Part shown: positions 1 to 9,733 of the stretch, in pieces
How positions within the stretch are numbered: the first letter of the stretch is position 1
Layout: each line of letters begins with the position of its first letter
Source: Alternaria dauci
Lineage: Eukaryota > Ascomycota > Dothideomycetes > Pleosporales > Pleosporaceae
Assembly (NCBI RefSeq): GCF_042100115.1
Contig: NC_091273.1
Location: 992,001 to 1,056,000, forward strand
DNA length: 64,000 nt
Direction of reading: 5' to 3'
Notes under the pieces: generated by a model
The model's input: the letters and a program-made list of their open reading frames with translations, nothing else
What the model was told of the DNA's origin: nothing
The model's database searches: none
Program-made: the position numbers and the translations under genes

Positions 1-1244
1 GGTCGATATCCGTACGAAGGAGTGCTTGCGCTTCAGTGGTCGGGAAGGCGTCTTTGTCGCATTGTCGGGCGACACAGAAGGCTTCGGAGGAGGGTTCGGA
101 AAGGTGATGACTTCGGGCGTGTAGTCTTCCAGATATCGGACGAATGACGCGCTGCGACGGTTGGAGATCCAGGATGTACGTTGTTGCGCGGCGCCCTGTG
201 ACGATGGTGCAATCTGTTGCGAGTTGCTTACTTCGACAGACACGTTTTCTGTACTTTGGGCTTCGGTTGATGGTTCTACGACTGCTTCGTTGGCGCTTTC
301 TGGTTCGAGTGCGGAAATGGCAGTGTCGATGGTGCGCGGTTCCGGGATGGTTTCATCTGAAGTGAGTTCTGGCGTTGCGGGCTGCTCTGGTGGGTCGGAC
401 TTGGGGCACTCGTCCGACTCTTTCGGCTCCGGCGCGTTGTCGATATTGTGCGCCATGGCTACCGCTTCATCCTCGGTGGGCGGATCCGACATGGTGGAAG
501 AAGAAGACATGAGCGATGCCGTGGAAGATGGTTCGAGAGGCCGGGAGCGACGGCGGTCGTTTTGGCGTTTATCTAAAGCAGGGCGTGATCAGAACGTGTT
601 TCGAAAATCATGCGTACACGAAGCCACACGCGACATGTCGGCGCGATGTGATAAAAGGCGGATAAAAAGCAAGCAGCAGCGACGCGTAGAGCAGACGGAA
701 GCACTTACTTTGGAACCAGATCTAGGACGCGATGTTAGCAGGGGCGCGCACACTCGTGACGTGGAGCAATATTGGCGCCTTACCTGAACTTCCTTCTCGC
801 CAAGCGCGACCTTTTGGACGATTTCGAGACGTGCGGCCTTGTCGGGCTTGGGGTTCCTGAGGTACTCGGACTTTAGGACGTCTTCGTCTTCTTTGCTGCA
901 CGATGTTGTGGTCAGCGCTGATGGGGTGTTGTCGTGTCGCTTGCCCGCGGGGTAGGCCGAAGTAGTTCCCGATGGTAGGTTGAGCACGAACCAACGCGTT
1001 GAACATGGGTCGACACGGATGCGATGGAAGGGCAGAACTTGAATGGAATGGAAGCATACCTGGTGCGTCTTCTCTTCTGGCGAGCAAGAGCTTTGTTGTC
1101 GACATCTGGTGGCATGTGGTTCGCGACGGTTTCCTGCGAATGCACGAGAAAGGCCAATTGACCACTAAAACTGGCGCGTCTAGCAGTGGGAAGACGCGAT
1201 GACGCAGGTGACGAGAAGGATGGCAGGGGCGATGAGGCGGACAT
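1..1244 (-). CDS. Homeobox transcription factor (3' end cut by window edge)
   Basis: Four exons on the minus strand: 1244-1060, 895-784, 721-709 and 572-<1. The joined product reads RQKRRRTS-KEDEDVLKSEYLRNP-PKPDKAARLEIVQKVALGEKEVQ, then IWFQNKRQND, then RRRSRPLEP. This is a complete 60-residue homeodomain of the fungal kal-1/Yox1-like type, with the WF.N.R signature in helix 3. The recognition-helix core IWFQ sits on a 13-nt exon flanked by CTAG and GTAAGT. After the homeodomain comes a long acidic, Ser/Pro/Glu-rich region that runs off the window. The role is nuclear, sequence-specific DNA binding; targets are unknown. The start at 1244 (MSASSPLPSF) is a choice: an in-frame ATG lies upstream at 1292 and another inside exon 1 (MPPDVDNK). 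The homeodomain is certain; the exact start is less so. Confidence 0.85.
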
Positions 1245-3837
1245 GATGGGACGAAAACAGCGAGCGTCAGGAATTGGACTTTGTGCGATCAAGGAACAAC
1301 TACCATGAGAATGAATATTATAGCAGGAAGGACAGCGCGTTCAATATGGTGGCAGGAAAGTAGTGTGCGAGGCGCGTCTTCAGTCGCGTACGTATCAGAT
1401 TGGTCCGAGCCGGGCGCTTGCCTATGTCGTGCATCCCGCTTGCCTGAACTCGTCGTCTGTGCACACAATCACACCAGCCTCATGTCTCCGTTATCCATAC
1501 TGCAGATCGTCACGCATGCACGAGCATTCTGAGGCTGAGCACACAATGCGCTCGCTCATGGCCAGTCGAGGCGTGCATCCGACCAGAACGCGTGCATCTC
1601 CTGAGCGGGTTGGTCTTTCTCGTGGTTCATCGGTGCGCCTTGCTACGAACTACGCGCATGCGGGACGACAATTATCGACTTTTGCTTTTCCAATCTTCTC
1701 AGCCCTATCCTGGAACACGCCCACGGAACGCGTCCGGGCAGAATCAGTTGCACAGCATAGTCCTGCTTCTGCATCGATATGCTTTTAATTGTGGCCCCTT
1801 TCCAAGGCCGTCTGCTCCTACGCGTACATGAGACGTGACGAGACGACATGTTCCATTTCCGAGTGCGTTGGGCCGAAGCAGCTAGTGCTCAAAACGAACG
1901 CGGTGAAACACGTCAGCACGTGACGCACTAACACTTTACGATTGTGCCCGCGAAACACGAGTCCAACACCTCACGGTTCCAGTTACACCGACCGTTCACG
2001 CAAACTCTCTATCATCGGAACTCTCCGATGGCATCTACGCATCATGACCGCTACCATCTAGGCAGCGACACGTTATCCATCGACTTCCTAGGACCGGCCT
2101 GCAGTCTAACAATCTCGGCGACAACCCTCACCGCAAGATGCACCGCACAATACTAAACTACCATTCCATCTCTATTCCCGCAGATGCGCGTACTCGCCCG
2201 TCCTTCTTAGCATCTGACCTGTTGCATACACTTCTGTCTGTTCCCACGCTCATTGTTCGATTTTCCTGTTACCCCACATCCACCGGTGAAGACGTCCACA
2301 CAAGGCAGAAGGTTTTGGTGTAAGAGTCGGCGTTATCCGGACCCTAGAGACACGATTCTCTTGCGTGAAGACTGATCGGTCCCTTTCTGCCTTGAAAAAT
2401 ACACGTCAACGAGGCCTGCACCAAAGACGATGAGTAAATTACTTCTCTCGGACCGAAGTCAACAGAAGCCATTTGTCAGACAGCTTACTGCCCTACATGC
2501 ACGTGATGTGCATGGCACTCCTGAAGATCCAATGCTCGCGCCTTCAGTGACCAAGACTCAACCTGGTTCCTGTGGCGTCATGCAACCCTTGAGCCTCACC
2601 GGTTTTGGCCCCATTTCCCTATCTCGGCATCTCCCTGCTACCTCCTGGCCCTCTGCTACGACGAATGATTGGTGGAGGCTCCCCCTACCCAGATTCTAGC
2701 CACTATTCGTCTGTCGCTCTGGATGGTCCTGCAAAGCAAGACTATCCGGCCGCTAGGTTCTCATCTGTGTAGCCGAGCTAATGCACCAAGGACTTCGCAC
2801 AAGGTCTTCACAACCGAGAAACTGCAGTTCAGCCAGAGATGCGGTCGCGTCGTGGTGTAGGGCTAGCCCTATGGGTCCACCTTGACAGGCAAGCTCCGCT
2901 TCCGCTGCAAGAGTTCCGGGAGTTGGGATTCTTTCGTACGATACGATCCGTCTTTCCACTCCTGGGACGTGGGTCATGACTGAACATTAAGCTAACACCT
3001 CAATTGGCTGGAGCTCACTTCCTAGTTGCATGGTCGCAGGACATCACTACGCACGGTCTCAATGTCCGTCTCGCTTTCATTCGCTGAGGCCAGAGCTTTC
3101 TTTCATCGATTTCATCTCTAGTCCTTTGGCGGGATGCAGAGCTTAGGCCTCTGTCCTATCTGCTCGGCATTTATCCCACGTCCGCAACAAGCGTACCATC
3201 TCTTACACTGCATTACATGTTTAGCCAAGAGTCATGAGACTTCCATACATGCCAGACCAGCGAATCAGCTCCTTTATATCGGCTAGTGACCAGCATTCGA
3301 GAGGAAAAGGCGTTGGAAATAGGCAACCGATTCCAAGAGGCTACGAGTCCCGCCCTCAGCCCTTCACCCTATCCTGCCACGCCTAGCTCCGGACATCCTT
3401 GAACGTTACAGAAGACTGTGGCAGTCGTTCTCCCACCCTGCTAGCACTAGATCCGAGCTTGAGGAGATTACTTGACACAACAGGCTTTCCATCTTTTACT
3501 TTACGCTTCAAAACATGCTCATTGGTAAAGTCACTTCCACATACGCCTATACCGTACGCGATGTCCCAATGGCCGCCGCTTTTCAGCGTTATTAGACGAT
3601 TTCAGGCCGGCTGCTATGACCTGTGCGTCTCATTCACCGTCTTCACTAATCCAGTGCCACCCTTGTGAGTCACGGACCTCCATATCATAGTGATGAGGGT
3701 GTTGACGGGCACAAGATTGAAGCCCAACTTATGTCTAAGCTCTGTGGGACAGAAGTCACAGAGTTGAACTCATAAGCCCATATTCCCCAGAATCCTCCAT
3801 CAACTGGATACGTCTCGGGAAAGCAATGTCTAGCAAT
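1245..3837. other. Long gene-poor intergenic region
   Basis: About 2.6 kb in which I see only short frames without domains, codon periodicity or convincing splice structure. The left end should hold the promoter of the homeobox gene and the right end that of the NmrA-like gene. No transposase or reverse transcriptase fragment is recognisable, and I see no tRNA boxes. It may be decayed repeat DNA, but I cannot show that. Confidence 0.6.
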
Positions 3838-4996
3838 ATGCGCGTCGCAATAGCAGGTAAGGCATCCTTGATTCAACAAGCAAGAACATTACTCGTACAG
3901 ACGCCCTGCTTACGCTTGCAGGTACCTCTGGCCTAGCACTCTTGATCGCCCAGGAGATCAACAACTCGACGAGCCACCAGTTGATCATCCTATCGCGGAC
4001 TGTAAGTGCCTTGGGGAAACGACATAGCATGTTTTGACTACAAGAAATCACGCTCATACTCATTAGCATCAAACAAGCCTCATAGCGTCCGGCTACAACT
4101 GTCAAGCTGTCGACTACAACAATCCCGCATCGCTCCAACACGCATTGATGGGCGTCGACACTGTCATATCAACTGTCATGGGCAATCCACAACTTCGCCT
4201 GATAGAAGCGGCTGTACAGTGCCGGGTACGCCGCTTTGCACCTGCAGAATTTGAAGGCCAGCCAGGTCTGCGAGGCCAGAATGCGCTGCTCGATCGGGGA
4301 CGCAGCTCAGCTCTGGCCTTGTTGCATCATTACCGTGGCCACATGCAGTATACAGTCTTCGTTTGTGGCATACTATACGAGCGCTTCTCCGTAAATGGGA
4401 TGATGTCTCATCGCATCGGGGTCAACAGCGGGTATGGTAATGAGGGAGAGTTCATTGCCGACCCCCGGCAGATGACTTCCATAGCGCCAATATATGACGC
4501 AGCGAACAATCTCTCATGGATATGCTTAACCTCTGCGTACGATGTGGCACAATTCGTCGTTCGTGCTCTCGACATGCCTACATGGCCTTCTGAGATGAGT
4601 ATGTGTGGTGAGCGCATGACTGTTCATGCTTTGGTCGAAATCATCAGGACGTGTAGAAGTAAGTATAGTCGGTCCTTGCTTGTAGATACGGTTTACTAAC
4701 ATATCATTAGACCGCCCCTGGGCTAGCATCGATTACCAAGCCCCCGCCAGTACGTATACAGCCTTGAACAGACATGTACACAGATACTGATAGACGACAT
4801 AGACCTTGAGTACCAGATGACCATGGCTCAATTGGGAGGAGATACAGCCGGACAGAGGCGGCTCGCACCGCTCCTTGCGACAGCAGAGGGGCGCTACGAT
4901 TTCATGGTGCCCGCCTATCTCAACACTGTCTACCCAGACATTCAGGTGACTCGCTTCCAAGACTGGTTCCTGCGGAACTGGGCCTCGATCCCGTGA
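3838..4996 (+). CDS. NmrA-like / isoflavone-reductase-like NAD(P)-binding protein
   Basis: Five exons: 3838-3856, 3922-4001, 4067-4658, 4711-4749 and 4794-4996, giving 310 residues, the usual length for this family. The N-terminus MRVAIAGTSGLALLIAQEI forms the Rossmann dinucleotide-binding motif. HALMGVDTVISTVMGNPQ and RRFAPAEFEGQPG follow, both typical of NmrA/PCBER-like atypical short-chain dehydrogenases. The C-terminal stretch DIDLEYQMTMAQLGG to FLRNWASIP is the usual tail. All introns have GTAAGN or GTACGT donors, and intron 3 has TTTACTAAC as branch point. Members act either as NAD(P)H-dependent reductases of small aromatic or secondary metabolites or as redox-sensing regulators; the substrate cannot be told from sequence. 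No biosynthetic genes lie next to it. The family is clear, the function is not. Confidence 0.85.
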
Positions 4997-5691
4997 GCAG
5001 CTACCATTGCCAGAGCCATCCAAACATTCGAAGATACTTCCAAGCCGAAGAATACCCGCACAATGCTGGACATCCTTGGAAACTCGATAGCCTTCAATGA
5101 GGCCCCACATTTCGTTTTTCCCACTTCTCTCCTACTCTGTTTTCGTTGTCGAGCGTGTTTGGTTTACAGATGTGGAGGCTGTTACTGGGTCGAAATCTCC
5201 ATTTGTGCAGAAGTCATGGTTCTGTTGACCAAGAGTTTTGGTCTGCAACTGCGATGTATGATCACTTTAATCCTTTCAAGGCTGCAAATCGATGTTGTCT
5301 TCATTCATTACAAGGGTTGTGAAGTTGTGACCAAGGTTGGTATCGCTTAGGCCTGAGACGCTACCTGGTAAGCCTCCACTCCGCCAACACCACACGCGAC
5401 ACTTTGCGGCTCGCTCCTTCCGAAGCATAGACGGCGCTAACTAGATTTGCAGAAGCATACCCGATCTGCGATGATGTGAGAAGGGCCCGGTCAGAGTTTG
5501 ACATGAATCTTCGAGGGAGAATTACATCAACTCGACGTCACCGGTGGGGCTTCAACTCCCCGCTACCATAATAAAAGTCCAACGCGCCTGAATACTCTTT
5601 CCTTCTCAGTATCACAAACACAACTTCTATCACATCTCCAACACCAAATCTAGATTCTCTACGACTTCAACTCCCTCTCCATACCAACAAA
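4997..5691. other. Intergenic region upstream of small hydrophilic protein gene
   Basis: No gene seen. It holds the 3' flank of the NmrA-like gene and the promoter of the next one. An A/T-rich CCATAATAAAAG stretch near 5565-5577 is a possible TATA element, followed by a CT-rich leader. Confidence 0.5.
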
Positions 5692-5809
5692 GTAAGTTTA
5701 ATTTCATCGGGCGGTATGGTGGATAGTTTCGAATTTACCGCTTCCGGCGCGAGACTCGAAACTCACCACTATGCACGCGTCTGTTTTCCACTCACTAACA
5801 TGTTTACAG
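5692..5809 (+). other. Intron in the 5' UTR of the 124-aa hydrophilic protein gene
   Basis: A GTAAGT donor at 5692, a CACTAAC branch point near 5793-5799 and a TTTACAG acceptor ending at 5809 define a 118-nt intron that ends 18 nt before the ATG. Leader introns like this are common in strongly expressed fungal genes. Confidence 0.65.
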
Positions 5810-5827
5810 CACACAAACACATTCAAA

Positions 5828-6202
5828 ATGGTTTCCTCCCAGCAAGGCTACTCCAACACCACCACCGACTTGAAGGGCAACGCCCAGGCTGTCAACGAGG
5901 CCCAGTCCAACCTCCCTCTCCCTGAGCAGCCACCCGTCGCCTCAGACTTCAACTCCTCCGATGCTCGCACCGTGAACGTTGGCTCCGGTGGCCAAGAAGC
6001 CTCTTTCGCCTCTGGTGGTGGTGCCATCCGCGATCCCGCTGTCGGCGCTGGCGGTGTTGCCGGCCGTGAGGCCAAGGATGGACTTGGTGGCATCCCCAAC
6101 GACGCTGTTTCGCGCGAGGCGAAGGACCACTCTGGTCTTGCCGACACAACAGGCAAGGACTACGGATACCCCCAGAAGAACGACCCCAGCGGCAAGCAGT
6201 AG
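5828..6202 (+). CDS. Small hydrophilic LEA-like protein, 124 aa
   Basis: Single coding exon. The product (MVSSQQGYSNTTTDLKG... to ...YPQKNDPSGKQ) has no signal peptide or membrane segment. It is rich in Gly, Asp, Ser and Ala and looks intrinsically disordered. Stretches such as SDARTVNVGSGGQEASFASG and GIPNDAVSREAKDHSGLAD resemble conserved fungal proteins with no assigned function, often grouped loosely with stress or conidiation proteins; that recollection is not tested here. The start follows a leader intron and is the first ATG in frame after it. A second protein of similar composition lies 626 bp downstream on the same strand. I do not assign a function. Confidence 0.8.
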   Translation: MVSSQQGYSNTTTDLKGNAQAVNEAQSNLPLPEQPPVASDFNSSDARTVNVGSGGQEASFASGGGAIRDPAVGAGGVAGREAKDGLGGIPNDAVSREAKDHSGLADTTGKDYGYPQKNDPSGKQ

Positions 6203-6827
6203 AGCACTGCGCGAGGAGGAGTAATAAGATACCCGAAGCATAATGGGCGTGAAGAATTTCACGATTATGATGGCCACTATCACTGCGCTTAGTAGCCGGA
6301 CTGCAAGAGCAGTCTTACGATAATCAAATGAATGAAATGATCAACGAGTCAACAATTCGACATGTTTGTACTGTGATACCGTGGTGACGACAAGCGTGTT
6401 GATCAATCCCATCATGTCGTGTGTTAGACGCCAGACAGATGCGATCATGACGAGTGCTCGCGCGGCACCAAAAGCAGTAACAGCGCCTTGCCGAGTAGCA
6501 CCCGTTCCCGACGCCATTTCAGCGCCAGCATGCACACATGCCCGATTCTAGGCCATAGACAGTGGATTCTCTGCCGGTTTTCGATCTACAGTCGTTCGAC
6601 CAGAGCGGGGTCGTTTTGGTAGGGCTGAAACAAGGCGGGATGTTTCGATGTGACGAGGTCATGACGCAAGTACACTGGGGCGTGAGGGCTGAAGGTATAC
6701 ATAGGAAGGCTGTCACTGTATCAAGCTATGCCACATCACCTCAACCACTACAACTTCTTCAGTCCAATTGATCGAACGACGCCCGATTCCAACGACCACA
6801 CCTCGAGAAACTATAAACTGCATCAAC
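6203..6827. other. Intergenic region between two hydrophilic-protein genes
   Basis: No gene supported. It is the 3' flank of one LEA-like gene and the promoter of the next. A CTATAAAC element lies 15-20 nt before the next ATG, close for a TATA box. Short frames on both strands have no recognisable content. Confidence 0.5.
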
Positions 6828-7521
6828 ATGTCGGCTTCACACGGACAAAAGGTATGCTCTGCCCCTTGCGCTTTCATACCGTTCACTGTGGTTTTATCAT
6901 GACCTCATGCGACAGATCATGACATCCGTAAAGCTCTTACTAACTTAGCACTCTTAGGTCACCACTGACCCCGCATCCAAGATCCCTATCCATGAAGGTG
7001 TTGGCACCGTAACTTCAGACTCTCTAGCAGGCGAGTCTTTGAAGAACTCTGGCTCCTTTGGCGAGGGCAACCCCAAGGCCGCAGCGAGCCAGCAGCCCTC
7101 GTCATCAACCACCACGAACACGCACGACACATCCAACGCCACCAAGCTCGATGCCGCCGTTAATGCCGAGGCACGCGACGCACAAGAAGGATGGAATGAG
7201 GAGAAGATTATGAACTCAGGCAAGGGTCTGGGCAAGGGGGCTGGTTCGTCAGGAGGTTCGGCTGGCGTAGCACCTACCGGTCTTGCTGCTGGACAGAATG
7301 TCGACCCAAGGGTCCTTCAGCCCAAGGGCGCCAACTTGACAGAAGACCCCAACATGAGCGGCAACACCAAGTTTGGTGAGATTGGCACAAATGACGACCC
7401 TGCTAGGCAAGCGGAACTCGACCTCGCCAAGAGGGCTGCAGCCAGTGCTGGGGTTGAAAACAAGGACCTGGCCCAGGGCGGCGACAGCAAGTTCAGCGCT
7501 CTGGGAGACACTAACGCTTAG
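6828..7521 (+). CDS. Small hydrophilic LEA-like protein, 195 aa
   Basis: Two exons, 6828-6851 (MSASHGQK) and 6958-7521, joined in phase 0 across a GTATGC donor and CTCTTAG acceptor; a CTAAC branch point precedes the acceptor. The protein is disordered and charged: SLKNSGSFGEGNPKAAASQQ, then EARDAQEGWNEEKIMNSGKG, a Gly-rich linker, and a C-terminal KGANLTEDPNM plus DDPARQAELDLAKRAAASAG segment that could form an amphipathic helix. No signal peptide or membrane segment is visible. It resembles widely conserved fungal hypothetical proteins of this size. Its neighbour upstream has a similar composition but I see no clear shared motif, so tandem duplication is not established. Function unknown. 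Confidence 0.8.
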
Positions 7522-7864
7522 GAGACAGATTGTCCGGGGCGATGTTTGTATGATAGATTACGAAGCATAATGAATGAATGAACAAATGAATAATGATTCA
7601 CAAGCTAAGTCGATGGGTGGTGTTGAATGGCGACAAAGTCGAGGGGTGAAAGCAGCACGTGGCGGGGGCTTTCCAAATCGGGCCTCTTCCGCGGGCACGG
7701 ACGCGGGCCGTTGCAGCACCCCAAAGGTGGCCTTTCGCGACGCGGCATCAGCCCCAACTGTCAATGCCGTCCATTAACCCACCTACGCTCCTTTCCTTTG
7801 CCCAACAGTCCACCGAACCGATATTGGGTCTGCAGTACCCCGATTGCACAGTTGAGTGCCCACC
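7522..7864. other. Intergenic region before ERV41
   Basis: A 343-bp spacer with the 3' flank of the LEA-like gene and the ERV41 promoter. Nothing else is recognised. Confidence 0.5.
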
Positions 7865-9262
7865 ATGAACGGCTACGGCGACCATGGACACGAGGAGGAC
7901 CCGTTTGGGCCAGCAAAGGGTGGAATCGTATCAAGTTTCGATGCATTCCGTAAGTCTTCACTCGCGCACTGGTGTCAGCAAGAAGAGGAGACCAATGAGC
8001 ATCATCATGGTCTCGATGTGTAGATACATCTAGTGATGAAACCCTGGAGCTCACGCGACAACATGCTTCATACACGATAGGACCCCACGGCTGACGCCTA
8101 TGCACAGCGAAGACCAAAAAGACATACCTCGTCCAAGGTCGCAACTCGTCCGCATGGACAGTGACGCTGATCTTGACATGCTTCTACCTCTCCTGGTCCG
8201 AGATCTCGCGCTGGTACGCTGGCACAACCACACAGTCATTCGCCGTTGAGAAGGGCGTATCCCACGACATGCAACTAAACCTCGACGTGATAGTCGCCAT
8301 GCGCTGCGCCGATCTTCACGTCAACATGCAAGACGCTGCCGGCGACCGCACCCTCGCCGGCGAACTGCTGCGCAAGGACCCGACATCATGGTCGCAATGG
8401 ACTGGCAAGAACATTGAGAGTGGAACGCACGAATTGGGCAAAGAAGGAGGCAAGCAGGCACCTGGATGGGAAGAGCTTTGGGACGTACACGGACAGTTGG
8501 GCAAGGCGCGCAAGAGGAAATTCAGCAAGACACCCCGGGTGCGCGGTCAGACCGACAGTTGCCGTATCTACGGAAGTCTGGTCGGGAACAAGGTCCAAGG
8601 TGACTTCCACATCACGGCTAGAGGCCATGGGTACATGGAATTTGGAGAGCATCTGGACCATTCTAGTGAGTAGAGACATCTATGGCTCGTGGAGGTACCG
8701 TCACTAACGTTCAACAGCATTCAACTTCTCCCACGTTATCCGCGAAATGTCCTTTGGCCCGTACTATCCCTCCCTCGTAAACCCTCTCGACTCTACCATC
8801 GCCGTAACACCAACACCGGACGATAAATTCTACAAGTTTCAATACTACATCTCCATCGTACCTACCATCTACACCGACGACGCTTCGATGGTTCCCCTCC
8901 TCCAAGCGATCACGTCGACAGAGGATCACCCTGCCTCGAACATCTTCCACACCACACACGCCATCAAGACCAACCAATACGCTGTTACCTCCCAGTCTCA
9001 CAAAGTACCAGAGACCTACGTACCCGGCGTGTTTGTCAAATTCGATATCGAGCCGATTATGCTGGCCGTGGTAGAAGAGTCGGGAGGCTTCTGGAGGTTG
9101 ATTGTCAGGCTAGTCAACGTAGTGAGTGGCGTCATGGTAGCTGGAAGCTGGGCATGGCAGATGTTTGATTGGGGAAGTGAAGTTCTGGGTAAGAGGAGGA
9201 GAAGAGGCGATGGTGTTGGTGTGCTGGGAACGCCGTCTGTGGAAAAGAAGAGCTGGGATTAA
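7865..9262 (+). CDS. ERV41: COPII vesicle cargo receptor Erv41
   Basis: Three exons, 7865-7949, 8108-8665 and 8718-9262; 395 residues. The N-terminus ends in SSFDAFPKTKKTY, the Erv41/Erv46 (ERGIC) family hallmark. It is followed by a membrane segment (WTVTLILTCFYLSWSEISRWY, about residues 42-62), a long luminal domain (DVIVAMRCADLHVNMQDAAG; GSLVGNKVQGDFHITARGHG; NFSHVIREMSFGP), a second membrane segment near VRLVNVVSGVMVAGSWAW, and a short cytosolic tail. Erv41 pairs with Erv46 to retrieve ER-resident proteins from the Golgi and cycles in COPII/COPI vesicles. The Cys-rich loop typical of Erv46 is absent and the luminal domain is short, which favours Erv41. Splice sites are canonical (GTAAGT, GTGAGT; CACAG, AACAG). 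Confidence 0.9.
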
Positions 9263-9733
9263 GGAGAAGGATCGATACAAAGGAGGGTGCATTCAATGGC
9301 GTTCAGGGCATGGGAATGTGAGTTTCATCTTCGGGTCTTGTGAGTATGCAAATATACTAGTTCTCAATTCTTTCAAACCGCGCAGTTCATCGGGAGAAGA
9401 TGGTCCTGGTGATGAAAGTGGTTAGCGACTGCACAATGGTATGTTTCGCTCGCTCTTCTGGCGATTACAAAATGCGAAAATATAGCTGACGTTATAGGAA
9501 TAGCGAGTGCCACTGTCAGGCGACCCTTGCAATCCATGCTGCATCTTAGACTTTCACGTACTTTCCACTTCTTTGATTTGTCGCTTGGCGCGTTTGTACC
9601 ACAAGGTAATAGGCGAATGTCTCTCACTTGGACCTGCGATACCCTCAATTCTCTTCAACTGTTGTCCTCGCCAACCATCGAAAATCCACTATTCCCCACT
9701 CTCAATTCGAATCAGCTCAGCTTGATTGCGATT
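9263..9733. other. Intergenic region / leader of RING-H2 gene 1
   Basis: 471 bp. The reading frame of the downstream RING protein is open back to an in-frame ATG at 9527. That segment has no family similarity and a UTR-like base composition, so I treat it as leader. Confidence 0.5.

Noticed and set aside
161..787. 208-codon plus-strand frame at the left edge
   Set aside because: Antisense to the last exon of the homeobox gene. The minus strand gives a complete homeodomain across four exons.
9527..9733. 69-residue upstream extension of RING-H2 protein 1
   Set aside because: In frame, but with leader-like composition and no counterpart in the paralogue. Not excluded without transcript data.
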